Shown one piece after another: positions 1 to 7,929 of a stretch of 22,911 bases of DNA. The position numbers and the translations under genes were made by a program. Origin of the DNA: Muribaculaceae bacterium. Lineage in GTDB: Bacteria; Bacteroidota; Bacteroidia; Bacteroidales; Muribaculaceae. The notes under the pieces are model-generated. The model saw only the letters and a list, made by a program, of their open reading frames with translations. It did no database searches and was not told where the DNA came from. Each line of letters begins with the position of its first letter. The first letter of the stretch is position 1. The DNA is taken from positions 1 through 22,911 of the forward strand of contig VSPM01000044.1 of assembly GCA_009775365.1 (NCBI GenBank), written 5' to 3'.

Positions 1-131
1 GGGTAGTCCTCTCCTCCACATAGATATGTCAGAAGTGCTATCGCCATTAAATCCCCGAGTTCATAAGTGCATTGATCTATCTTTCGCGGATCCTTAACTC
101 CGTCAAATATCGTTATAAGCATGTTTCTCAT
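1..131 (-). mobile_element. ISAs1-family transposase, N-terminal fragment cut by window edge
   Basis: A minus-strand reading frame opens at ATG 131-129 (second ATG at 122-120) and stays open to base 1, giving 43 codons. The peptide contains GVKDPRKIDQCTYELGDLMA followed by IALLTYLCGGEDY. This matches the DDE_Tnp_1-associated N-terminal domain of ISAs1-family (H-repeat) transposases, whose hallmark is DPR, then y-L-dl, then a hydrophobic stretch and C/G-G-x-e/d. The catalytic DDE part would lie to the left, outside the window, so completeness cannot be judged. I could not identify a terminal inverted repeat to the right of the start codon. Family assignment rests on motif recognition only. Confidence 0.7.
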
Positions 132-268
132 GCCTATAAAATAATGCCTTCACGCCCGATGTCAAGACCATGTCGATTTAATAATGCCTAAATCTTTATA
201 ATTTTTGTAGATTCCGATGCGGTTGCCCGAACTTTTGCTTTCTCCTTTCTTTTCTCCCTTTTTTTTAT

Positions 269-276
269 TAATTTTG
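269..276 (+). promoter_or_regulatory. Putative efp operon promoter, -7 element
   Basis: TAATTTTG fits the Bacteroidota -7 consensus TAnnTTTG. About 19 bases upstream is TTTC (246-249), a 3 of 4 match to the -33 TTTG. It would start transcription near 281-283, about 65 bases before the efp ATG. A second TAnnTTTG match (TATTTTTG, 309-316) lies closer to the gene but lacks a -33 partner. Confidence 0.45.
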
Positions 277-346
277 CACTCGAATCAGGGTTAAACACTC
301 TAAAACCCTATTTTTGTCAAGAATAACAACAACACTTTTTAAAGAT

Positions 347-913
347 ATGATTAACGCTCAAGACATCAAGAACGGCACCTGCATCCGCATGGACGGCCGT
401 CTTTATTTCGTAGTGGAGTTCCTCCACGTTAAACCAGGAAAAGGCAACACCTTTATGCGCACAAAACTCAAAGACGTGGTAGACGGCCGCGTGCTTGAAC
501 GCCGCTTCAACATCGGCGAAAAACTCGAAGACGTGCGCGTGGAGCGTCGTCCTTATCAGTATCTCTATGCTGACGGCGGCGACGACATCTTCATGAACAA
601 TGAGACTTTCGAGCAGGTGCCTATCAATAAGGAACTCGTGACAGGGTCTGCATATATGAAGGAGGGAGACACTGTGGAAGTTGTGAGCGACGCTTCGACC
701 GAAACCGTGCTTTACGCTGAAATGCCGGTGAAGACTGTGCTCAAAATCACCTACACTGAGCCCGGTATCAAAGGCGACACCGCTACCAACACTCTCAAGC
801 CCGCTACTGTAGAGACCGGAGCAACCGTGCGTGTGCCCCTCTTCGTCAACGAAGGCGAACTCATCGAGGTTGACACTCGCTCAGGTGAATATGTTGGCCG
901 CGTGAAAGCTTGA
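347..913 (+). CDS. efp: Translation elongation factor P
   Basis: EF-P binds between the ribosomal P and E sites and relieves stalling at consecutive prolines. The product is 188 aa, the same length as E. coli EF-P. It shows the KOW-like N-terminal domain with the exposed loop KPGKGN (residues 29-34), whose tip lysine K32 corresponds to the residue that is modified in some bacteria, and the C-terminal OB-fold region ending near VDTRSGEYVGRVKA. The frame can be extended to a TTG at 314, but ATG 347 gives the family N-terminus (MINAQDIKNG). The stop lies 5 bases before the proposed start of the glycosyltransferase, so efp probably heads a three-gene operon with it and radC. No epmA/epmB-type modification gene is visible nearby. 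Confidence 0.96.
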   Translation: MINAQDIKNGTCIRMDGRLYFVVEFLHVKPGKGNTFMRTKLKDVVDGRVLERRFNIGEKLEDVRVERRPYQYLYADGGDDIFMNNETFEQVPINKELVTGSAYMKEGDTVEVVSDASTETVLYAEMPVKTVLKITYTEPGIKGDTATNTLKPATVETGATVRVPLFVNEGELIEVDTRSGEYVGRVKA

Positions 914-918
914 CAACT

Positions 919-1929
919 ATGAACTCTGAGGCCTCCATCATGTTTTCGGTGATTGTGCCGGTCTACAACCGTCCGGGAGAAGTAGCCGAACTGTTAGCCA
1001 GCCTTGGCGCACAGACCGACCGCGGATTCGAGACAATCATTGTGGAAGACGGTTCCACCGTTAAGTGTGAGGAGCAATGCAGAGAGTTTGCCGACACGGC
1101 AAACGTGAAATATTATTATAAAGGTAACGACGGGAGAAGCATAGCCCGAAACTACGGCATGGACAGAGCCAACGGAGATTATTTCATCTTCGTTGACTCT
1201 GACTGCATTTTACCTCCCGACTATATCGGGAAACTTAGAGACTCGCTTGCAAAAGACCCTTCCGACTGCTTCGGCGGCCCCGATGCCGCACATGAATCTT
1301 TCTCCGACACTCAGAAAGCAATCAACTATGCCATGACTTCATTTCTGACCACCGGCGGCATTCGCGGCGGGAAAGTGAGCATGGAAAAGTTCACGCCACG
1401 CACTTTCAACATGGGATTTTCAAGAAAAGTGTATGAAAAAGTGGGCGGATTTCGCGAAATGTTCAGCGAAGACATCGACATGAGCACCCGTATCAGGCTT
1501 GCAGGATTTAGGATTGCGCTATTTCCTGATGTGGCCGTCTACCACAAACGCCGCGTTGATTTCAAAAAATTCTGGCGTCAGGTGCATGTGTTCGGAATGT
1601 CGAGAATCACTCTACAGCTCCTGTATCCGGGCTCTATGAAAGCCGTACACTGGCTTCCGGCCCTGTTTGTAATAGGAGCCGTGGCCATGATTATCGGAGC
1701 TTTCTTTTGCAAATGGCTTATCATCCCGCTCCTTGTTTACATTCTCGCGCTTTGGATTTGGGGAATTATATCTACAAAAAGCCTTAAAATAGGCACCCTG
1801 GGTGTAGCCGCTGCAATGGTGCAGCTCACCGGCTACGGCACCGGATTCATCCGCGCTTATGTGTGGAAAATTATTCTCGGACATGGACGTGACATCAACG
1901 ATGAAATTGAACGAAGACGTGGCAAATAA
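919..1929 (+). CDS. Family 2 glycosyltransferase, membrane-associated
   Basis: Inverting-type GT-A glycosyltransferase, predicted to transfer a sugar from a nucleotide-sugar donor. At 336 aa, the N-terminal catalytic domain begins FSVIVPVYNRPGEV and carries EDGS, the metal-binding DSD (about residues 93-95) and a GGPDA acceptor-loop segment. SED (about 183-185) supplies the likely catalytic acid, and an HKRR segment sits near 209. Hydrophobic stretches at about 246-283 and 294-310 are probable membrane segments. The frame can extend to a TTG overlapping the efp stop, but ATG 919 is preferred; ATG 940 is also possible. It lies 5 bases after efp, and radC begins inside its 3' end. The substrate is not predictable. 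It is a lone glycosyltransferase, not part of a visible polysaccharide cluster. Confidence 0.88.
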   Translation: MNSEASIMFSVIVPVYNRPGEVAELLASLGAQTDRGFETIIVEDGSTVKCEEQCREFADTANVKYYYKGNDGRSIARNYGMDRANGDYFIFVDSDCILPPDYIGKLRDSLAKDPSDCFGGPDAAHESFSDTQKAINYAMTSFLTTGGIRGGKVSMEKFTPRTFNMGFSRKVYEKVGGFREMFSEDIDMSTRIRLAGFRIALFPDVAVYHKRRVDFKKFWRQVHVFGMSRITLQLLYPGSMKAVHWLPALFVIGAVAMIIGAFFCKWLIIPLLVYILALWIWGIISTKSLKIGTLGVAAAMVQLTGYGTGFIRAYVWKIILGHGRDINDEIERRRGK

Positions 1930-2650
1930 CAACGGATATCCGGATATTGAGGCTGACAACGAGACCATTCACCTCACCGTAAAAGACTTCGACCCGGAAG
2001 ACCAGCCAAGAGAGAAAGCCGAGAAACATGGATGCGGAGTGCTGTCAATTCCTGAACTATGGGCGCTCATTCTGCGCACAGGCACTCCCGGAAATCCTAT
2101 CACAGAACTATGCCGGGGACTCATGAAACAAAACGCCGGCTCACTTCATCGACTTGAAAGGCGCACTCGCCGTGAACTCCGCGACATTAAAGGAATCGGC
2201 ACCACGAAAAGCATACAGATAGAGGCCGTGATGGAGCTTATTAAAAGATATTGCGACGAAGAAATCCCCCTGGAGGAAAGCATTTCGTCGTCGCAACAGA
2301 TCTACAACCGTATGCGCCATAAAATCGGGAACCTCGACCACGAGGAAGTATGGGTGATGCTGCTCAATCGAAGAAATCAAGTAATCAAGGAACTACAGTT
2401 AACCACCGGCACAAGCACGGCATCGCTTTTTGATGTAAAGACCGCCATAAAACAGGCTCTGCTCGAAAATGCCGAAGGAGTGATTCTCACCCACAACCAT
2501 CCTTCAGGAGGAACCAAGCCAAGCAGTCAGGACGACAAAATAACACAAGAGCTGAAGAAAGCATGCGAATATATGAAATTGCGCATGCTCGACCACCTGA
2601 TTGTGACAAGCAATGCTTTCTACAGCTATCACGACAATGGCCGCCTCTGA
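1901..2650 (+). CDS. radC: RadC family JAB/MPN-domain protein
   Basis: RadC proteins have a helix-hairpin-helix DNA-binding-like region followed by a JAMM metallo-domain. Their cellular role is unsettled; early DNA-repair claims were not upheld. Here the UPF0758-type N-terminus (DQPREKAEKHG, then LSIPELWALILRTG) leads to an HhH-like IKGIGTTKSIQ. The JAMM motif is complete: a glutamate near residue 148 (DHEEVWVMLL), then HNHPSG (198-203) and the serine and aspartates of SSQDD. From ATG 1901 the product is 249 aa; ATGs at 1883 and 1859 are also in frame. Every candidate start lies inside the glycosyltransferase gene, so translation is probably coupled. It converges on the GH3 gene across 38 bases with no clear terminator. 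Confidence 0.92.
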   Translation: MKLNEDVANNNGYPDIEADNETIHLTVKDFDPEDQPREKAEKHGCGVLSIPELWALILRTGTPGNPITELCRGLMKQNAGSLHRLERRTRRELRDIKGIGTTKSIQIEAVMELIKRYCDEEIPLEESISSSQQIYNRMRHKIGNLDHEEVWVMLLNRRNQVIKELQLTTGTSTASLFDVKTAIKQALLENAEGVILTHNHPSGGTKPSSQDDKITQELKKACEYMKLRMLDHLIVTSNAFYSYHDNGRL

Positions 2651-2688
2651 GCCTTAGTGCGCGTTCCATAAAAAGCCGGGGCAAGAGT

Positions 2689-3903
2689 CTAAGAAGAGAG
2701 ACGGTAATAGAGAGAATCTGAATCCCCTTTCACATCTTCACGCAAACCTTCAAGAGGAACAATGTCTCTTTTCCCCATTCCTATGAGAAATTTATGAAAG
2801 AGTATGCGGCGGCAGCGCTCGTCTATAATTCTTGCATCTAGTTCTCCGCTCCTCACTTTTTCAATCACATTCTTAATTTCATATTCAGTGTCGGCCGGGG
2901 CCACCACTATGTCAGCGCCGGCAAGAATCGCAGCCGCAGCGTCATGCCCTTCTGCGCCCCCCATGTTGAGAGCGTCTGTCAGCACAAGGCCGTTGAAGCC
3001 GAGCTCTCCCCTCAGCAAATCTCCTATCACCACAGGAGAAACTGCCGCCGGAAGCGACTCAGGGTCGATGGCCGGCACTGCAAGATGACCGGCCATCACA
3101 CCCGTCAGACCCGCGTCGATGTAACTTCTGAACGGATAAAGGTCGATGCTGTCTAACTGATTGAGCGACCGTCGTATCACAGGCAACGACACATGGCTGT
3201 CGCCACAGGGGCTGCCATGCCCCGGAAAATGTTTCGCCACGCTCACCACTCCCCCCGATTCAAGACCTTTGGCATATGCCACACCAAGGTCGGCAACCCT
3301 CACAGGATCACTGCCGAAAGAGCGGCTTCCTATCACGCCATGTGGATTCTCAGCGACATCCACAACCGGGCCGAGCACCATGTTAATGCCTACCCTGCGG
3401 CATTCACGGGCAACCTCGCGTCCGTAGTCGAAGAGCAAATCTTCATCGGCGCCGGCGCCGATCCGCCCGTTGCGAGGAAACCCCGGAGCATCTTTCAATC
3501 TCATCCCCAGCCCCCATTCGGCGTCTATTGCTATAAACATCGGCACTCTGAGTGCGCCTCCCTCCCCTGCCATAAGGGCAGCCGAACGCAAATCTCCCTT
3601 CAAAAGCACAATACCCCCGACATGAAAGTCGGCGATATAACCACGCAGACGATTCATGGCGGGGGGATTGCAATCGGCATATATAGCCGGCATAAAGCAT
3701 TGGCCTACACGTTGTTCAAGTGTGAGTCCCGACAATACGGAATCTGCCTTGCGCATGGCTTCAGACGACAAGTCGCCTGCACCGGGACATGCCGCCACGG
3801 AATCCGTTTTTTCTTCACGACAGGATTCTTCTTCAGCACTCCCCGTTCTGCCGCATGACAATGCGAGCAAAATGACAATAGCGACGACCGTCCACGCTCT
3901 CAT
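2689..3903 (-). CDS. Glycoside hydrolase family 3 lipoprotein, NagZ-like beta-N-acetylhexosaminidase
   Basis: Likely removes non-reducing N-acetylglucosamine (or a related sugar) from peptidoglycan fragments or glycans. At 404 aa it has a lipoprotein signal (hydrophobic run to LALSC, Cys17). The GH3 barrel follows: QRVGQCFMP, FIAIDAEWG, then KHFPGHG (224-230) with DSH (235-237), the NagZ-type histidine/aspartate catalytic loop. The nucleophile aspartate is in LTDALNM (D310). The protein ends soon after the barrel. Many Bacteroidota NagZ-like proteins carry an extra C-terminal serine-hydrolase-like domain, absent here. Its start is 5 bases after the stop of the upstream phosphatase gene, so the two are almost certainly cotranscribed. 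The lipobox suggests anchoring in the cell envelope. Exact substrate is inference. Confidence 0.88.
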   Translation of the reverse strand: MRAWTVVAIVILLALSCGRTGSAEEESCREEKTDSVAACPGAGDLSSEAMRKADSVLSGLTLEQRVGQCFMPAIYADCNPPAMNRLRGYIADFHVGGIVLLKGDLRSAALMAGEGGALRVPMFIAIDAEWGLGMRLKDAPGFPRNGRIGAGADEDLLFDYGREVARECRRVGINMVLGPVVDVAENPHGVIGSRSFGSDPVRVADLGVAYAKGLESGGVVSVAKHFPGHGSPCGDSHVSLPVIRRSLNQLDSIDLYPFRSYIDAGLTGVMAGHLAVPAIDPESLPAAVSPVVIGDLLRGELGFNGLVLTDALNMGGAEGHDAAAAILAGADIVVAPADTEYEIKNVIEKVRSGELDARIIDERCRRILFHKFLIGMGKRDIVPLEGLREDVKGDSDSLYYRLSS

Positions 3904-3908
3904 ATAAA

Positions 3909-5492
3909 TTAATCTTCATTGACATCCACCACAAAACGCGGAGTCTGATCCGGGGACACAGGCAGGCCGAGCTCTCTCTGGCGTTCAAACCATCTTAGAA
4001 TCGGTGACGCCACCTCCACACTGTCTTTCCATATCTTGCGGTGATTGGCAAGCGTGCGAAAATCGTCGTTACCCTCCGCCACATAATTGATGGTGCCTAA
4101 AAGATAACGCCGGTCTGGATTCATTTCTTTACCATCCAGAACCACCCTGACAAGATTCCTGTCTTTGTCGGTCACAACTCTCACATTATGGCTCACCGCC
4201 TCTCCACCTTTTTTCGCCGCAACCCGGAGTGCTTCTATGATGTCGGAGCCGCTTAACTCCACAATCTCAAAATAATTTGAGAAAGGATAAGTGGCAAGAA
4301 TCTGCCCTTCTGTTATGTCTCCCTCAGGCATTCCATGACGTATCCCACCTACATTCATTATGGAAAGGTCAATACGCGGAATATCGATTCCTGACATGCG
4401 AAGCGAGTCTGCCTTGTGGTTGGCATACCATAACCCGAAATCGGCTGTCATGTTTGCAAGGCCGCCTACACGCCCGTCATTGCTCATGTCATAAACAGAC
4501 TTCCCAATCACACGGCTGTTGACGGAATCTACAACATGCCTGTATGGCTCGATAAACTCCTTCATCTTCCGGTCAAGAGCGTCATCAGGGAAACGGTCGG
4601 TCACCGGAATGAGTTCGTAATCAAAATTTGACCCGTCTGCGCCTTTAAGATTATCAAGGTCTATTGTGATTTTCCCTACATATTTGCCATACTTCCCGGT
4701 CTGGGCCACACGCACAGGCCTGCCATCCGCATTTGGAATGAGCGACGGATATACCTCCGGGCGGGCAGGGTCTATGAGCGTATGAGAATGGCCGCCTATG
4801 ATTATGTCGATGTCGCGGCTTGCATTCGCGAGCTCAACATCAGTGGTCTTATCATTCTCTTTTGTATAGCCGATATGGGTGACAGCTACGACCAGGTCAC
4901 ATTTTTTCTTATTTTTCAGATAAGCGGCAAGATCGTTGGCCGTAGGGATAATCTCCTTGAAATCCACATCTATGCAATGTTCGGATATAAGGCTCTCCGG
5001 ATTGATGTTAAGCCCTATGAACCCTATTTTTTTGCCTCCGACTTTCTTGATCACATAGGGCTTGAACACGCCCTCAAGTTCTGTGCCGTCAAAATTATAA
5101 TTGGCAGAGAGCCTGTCGGCCTTCACGGTCTTGTATTTCTCTGCGAGGTCTGCCATGCCGTTGTCAAACTCATGGTTGCCGAGGATGCGCACGTCATACC
5201 CCATCATGTTCATGAGAGGATATTCCACGTCACCGCGAAAATATTTAAAATACAGCGAGCCTTGAACCATGTCGCCGGCATCTACCGTAATTACATTTTT
5301 CTCCGCTTTCCTCACTGAGTCGATCACTGCTTTTCTCTGCAGCACTCCCCCGGTGGCGTCAGCCGCCGGCTCAATCGTTGAATGCGTGTCGTTGGTGTGA
5401 AGAATCACAAGTTTTTCGGCAGATGCAGAAAAACACAAAGCGGCGAGTCCCAGCATCGGGACCGCCGCTTTTATTAGGAATGAGTGAGTCAT
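3909..5492 (-). CDS. Bifunctional metallophosphatase/5'-nucleotidase, UshA-like, secreted
   Basis: Predicted periplasmic enzyme that dephosphorylates nucleotides. The 527-aa product has a signal peptide (about residues 1-25, ending SASA). The N-terminal metallophosphatase domain shows HTNDTH (32-37), DAGD, GNHEFD (105-110), THIGY (205-209) and GGHSHT (233-238), giving a complete dimetal site. A 5'-nucleotidase C-terminal domain follows, including NVGGIRHGMPEGDIT and YPFSNYFEIVELSG. ATG 5492 is preferred over a TTG at 5516 because it gives a clean signal peptide. It lies 73 bases downstream of gpmI and 5 bases upstream of the GH3 lipoprotein. Both the catalytic and the nucleotide-recognition domains are on one polypeptide. 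Nucleotide versus sugar-phosphate preference cannot be read from sequence. Confidence 0.92.
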   Translation of the reverse strand: MTHSFLIKAAVPMLGLAALCFSASAEKLVILHTNDTHSTIEPAADATGGVLQRKAVIDSVRKAEKNVITVDAGDMVQGSLYFKYFRGDVEYPLMNMMGYDVRILGNHEFDNGMADLAEKYKTVKADRLSANYNFDGTELEGVFKPYVIKKVGGKKIGFIGLNINPESLISEHCIDVDFKEIIPTANDLAAYLKNKKKCDLVVAVTHIGYTKENDKTTDVELANASRDIDIIIGGHSHTLIDPARPEVYPSLIPNADGRPVRVAQTGKYGKYVGKITIDLDNLKGADGSNFDYELIPVTDRFPDDALDRKMKEFIEPYRHVVDSVNSRVIGKSVYDMSNDGRVGGLANMTADFGLWYANHKADSLRMSGIDIPRIDLSIMNVGGIRHGMPEGDITEGQILATYPFSNYFEIVELSGSDIIEALRVAAKKGGEAVSHNVRVVTDKDRNLVRVVLDGKEMNPDRRYLLGTINYVAEGNDDFRTLANHRKIWKDSVEVASPILRWFERQRELGLPVSPDQTPRFVVDVNED

Positions 5493-5565
5493 CTCATTAT
5501 TCTGTTTTATGTTCAATCACAAATCAAGATTCCCTTTCTATTTGAGAGTCTTGAGAGATTCCGGG

Positions 5566-7074
5566 TCAGTCGGCAATCAGGTCTTCGCCGGTCATGTCGG
5601 CAGGCTTGGGAAGTCCCATAATGTGGAGGAGCGAGGGAGCCACGTCGGCAAGGCGTCCGTCCTTCACTTTTGCCTCCTTGTTGCCTACATATATAAACGG
5701 AACCGGGTTAAGAGAATGGGCAGTGTTGGGTGTGCCGTCCTCATTGAGGGCATGGTCGGCATTGCCATGGTCAGCGATAATGATTGTGCCATAGCCATGG
5801 GCCTTGGCTGCCTCCACAACTTTCTCAACACACTTGTCGAGTGTCTCCACAGCCTTCTGGATAGCAGTATACACGCCGGTGTGGCCCACCATGTCGCCAT
5901 TAGCGAAATTCACTACTATGAAGTCATACTTTTCAGTGTCGATGGCCGCCACAAGTTTCTCTGTCACCTCAGGTGCGCTCATTTCCGGCTGCAGGTCGTA
6001 GGTGGCAACCTTGGGAGAAGGCACAAGAATGCGGTCTTCGCCCTCGAATGGAGCCTCGCGGCCACCGTTGAAGAAGAATGTCACATGAGCATACTTCTCG
6101 GTCTCCGCAATGTGAAGCTGCTTCTTTCCTTTCGATGAAAGATACTCTGCCAATGTGTCGGCCACATCCGACTTATTGAAAATTACGTGAACTCCCTTAA
6201 ATGAATCGTCATAAGGAGTCATGCAATAATACTGAAGGTCGGGAATCGGGTTCATGCCGTCCTCGGTGTGCTGAGTGAGAACTGTGGTAAGCTCTTTTGC
6301 ACGGTCATTGCGGTAGTTGAAGAATATCACAACATGTCCGGCGCCGATTCTGCCGTCAACCTTGTCGTTGACTATTGGCTTGAGGAATTCGTCTGTAACA
6401 CCCTCGGCATACGACTCTTCCACAGCCTCTACAACATTGTCGGTGTGCTTCCCTTCGCCATACACAAGAAGATTGTAAGCCTCTTTCAGTCGCTCCCAGC
6501 GATGGTCGCGGTCCATGGCATAGTAACGGCCGATGACAGAAGCGATTGTGCCTGCGCTCTTGTCGCAATGCTCTTTGATTTCCTGAAGGAAACCGGCTCC
6601 GCTCTTGGGGTCGGTGTCGCGTCCGTCCATGAAGCAGTGAAGATAAACCTTGTCAAGGCCGTAAGCCTTGGCGGTGTCGCAAAGGGCATAAAGATGACCA
6701 AGGCTTGAGTGTACGCCTCCGGCCGATGCAAGGCCCATAAAATGGATAGGCACATTATGCTTCTGGGCATAAGTGAACGCATCTTTTATTTCCTGGTTCT
6801 CGGCGAAAGACCCGTCGGCAATTGCGCGGTTAATTTTCACAAGATCCTGATATACCACACGCCCTGCGCCGATATTGAGGTGACCCACCTCTGAGTTGCC
6901 CATCTGTCCGTCGGGCAGACCCACGTTCTCGCCGCTGGCCTGAAGTTCAGAATGAGGATACTGAGCCACAAGGCTGTCAATATAAGGAGTTGGAGTATTG
7001 AAAATAACATCATCCTTGCCATGGTCTCCAATGCCATAGCCATCGAGGATTATGAGTAACGCTTTGTTTGACAT
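5566..7074 (-). CDS. gpmI: 2,3-bisphosphoglycerate-independent phosphoglycerate mutase
   Basis: Interconverts 3- and 2-phosphoglycerate in glycolysis and gluconeogenesis using a phosphoserine intermediate and two metal ions; cytoplasmic. The 502-aa length is usual for the family. Key elements are visible: metal-binding ILDGYG (D11), the nucleophile serine in GQMGNSEVGH (S61), GRDTDPKSG, YYAMDRDHRWER, and the C-terminal metal site ADHGNADH (around 434-441) with TAHS. It is preceded by a strong Bacteroidota-type promoter (7205-7236). Downstream on the same strand, after 73 bases, come the 5'-nucleotidase and GH3 genes, possibly partly on the same transcript. Confidence 0.97.
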   Translation of the reverse strand: MSNKALLIILDGYGIGDHGKDDVIFNTPTPYIDSLVAQYPHSELQASGENVGLPDGQMGNSEVGHLNIGAGRVVYQDLVKINRAIADGSFAENQEIKDAFTYAQKHNVPIHFMGLASAGGVHSSLGHLYALCDTAKAYGLDKVYLHCFMDGRDTDPKSGAGFLQEIKEHCDKSAGTIASVIGRYYAMDRDHRWERLKEAYNLLVYGEGKHTDNVVEAVEESYAEGVTDEFLKPIVNDKVDGRIGAGHVVIFFNYRNDRAKELTTVLTQHTEDGMNPIPDLQYYCMTPYDDSFKGVHVIFNKSDVADTLAEYLSSKGKKQLHIAETEKYAHVTFFFNGGREAPFEGEDRILVPSPKVATYDLQPEMSAPEVTEKLVAAIDTEKYDFIVVNFANGDMVGHTGVYTAIQKAVETLDKCVEKVVEAAKAHGYGTIIIADHGNADHALNEDGTPNTAHSLNPVPFIYVGNKEAKVKDGRLADVAPSLLHIMGLPKPADMTGEDLIAD

Positions 7075-7204
7075 ATGTCTTATAACTTTTTAATTATTTC
7101 CTCTTTAACCGCAGCCTGTACGCAAATTTTCAACAGCTGCTCATGACCGCTTTCATTGGCGTGCGGCCGTAACTGCAAAGCCGCACATCGGGCGATTCAG
7201 TTTG

Positions 7205-7236
7205 CAAAAATACTCATTTTTTCCGTCTTTAGCAAA
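7205..7236 (-). promoter_or_regulatory. gpmI promoter, -33/-7 type
   Basis: On the minus strand TTTG (7236-7233) is followed after exactly 20 bases by TATTTTTG (7212-7205), a full match to TTTG-N19/21-TAnnTTTG. The predicted start near 7200 gives a leader of about 125 bases before gpmI. Confidence 0.75.
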
Positions 7237-7300
7237 CAAATTTCAGCAAACAATTATCGTCGTGTCGGTCATTGATTCAAATGCAGTGTGCATATACAGA

Positions 7301-7332
7301 ACAATCCTCCGCCAAAAATGGCGAAGGACTGT
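7301..7332 (-). terminator. Hairpin downstream of rplS
   Basis: Arms 7301-7313 and 7320-7332 pair over 13 positions with two mismatches around a 6-base loop. It lies 37 bases beyond the rplS stop. No clean U-tract follows on the minus strand, so intrinsic termination is uncertain; it may serve as a processing or mRNA end structure. A short T-run lies on the plus side. Confidence 0.4.
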
Positions 7333-7368
7333 GTTGATTTTTACTGCTGTGCAAGAAAATCGCCGCAA

Positions 7369-7734
7369 TTATTTGTCGGCTTTCTTCACGAAGCGCTCTT
7401 TGATGCGAGCCTTCTTGCCGGTGAGGTTGCGCAGGTAGTAAAGTTTTGCACGACGCACCTTACCATACTTGTTGACTGTGATTGACTCGATAAACGGTGA
7501 CTCGATGGGGAAAATTCTTTCCACGCCGATGCCGTCAGACACTTTGCGAACTGTGAAGCGCTTCTTGTCTTCATGACCGTTGATGCGGATAACCACACCG
7601 CGATACTGCTGGATACGCTCCTTGTTACCCTCTTTGATACGGTAGGCAACTGTCACTGTGTCGCCGGGGCCAAAACTGTCGAACTCTTTTTTAGGGGTGG
7701 CGAATGCCTCCTCTGCGATTTTAATTAAATCCAT
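7369..7734 (-). CDS. rplS: 50S ribosomal protein L19 (bL19)
   Basis: Component of the large ribosomal subunit located at the 30S-50S interface. The 121-aa protein matches the family in length and signature: GDTVTVAYRIKEGNKERIQQ, YRGVVIRINGHE, FTVRKVSDGIGVERIFP and the C-terminal basic RAKLYYLRNLTGKKARIKER. It is a single-gene unit here, with its own promoter (7809-7840) and a hairpin downstream. In many bacteria rplS follows trmD; that neighbour is absent, which is common in Bacteroidota. Confidence 0.98.
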   Translation of the reverse strand: MDLIKIAEEAFATPKKEFDSFGPGDTVTVAYRIKEGNKERIQQYRGVVIRINGHEDKKRFTVRKVSDGIGVERIFPIESPFIESITVNKYGKVRRAKLYYLRNLTGKKARIKERFVKKADK

Positions 7735-7808
7735 TGCTATGTTGTGATTTATGGGTTACTTGCAATTTAACGAGCATCCATGTCTCGCCAGAGATTACAA
7801 ATTCGTCG

Positions 7809-7840
7809 CAAAGTTACAAAAAATCCATCTCCCCGCCAAA
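7809..7840 (-). promoter_or_regulatory. rplS promoter, -33/-7 type
   Basis: Minus strand TTTG (7840-7837), 20-base spacer, then TAACTTTG (7816-7809): a full consensus match. The predicted start near 7804 gives a leader of about 70 bases. Confidence 0.75.
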
Positions 7841-7929
7841 ATTTTCATCCAAATAAAATTAAATAAGTGTTTTAATGGCACGTTAATGACACAGCCAATC
7901 GCATAGATACGCAAAAGACAAATGAAGAT

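Noticed and set aside
314..346. TTG-initiated extension of efp by 11 codons
   Set aside because: EF-P homologues begin at the later ATG, which gives the exact family length; the extension overlaps a possible -7 box.
3193..3858. Plus-strand frame of 221 codons opposite the GH3 gene
   Set aside because: Antisense shadow of a gene with intact catalytic motifs; no recognisable domain.
5509..6138. Plus-strand frame of 209 codons opposite gpmI
   Set aside because: Antisense shadow of gpmI; no motif.
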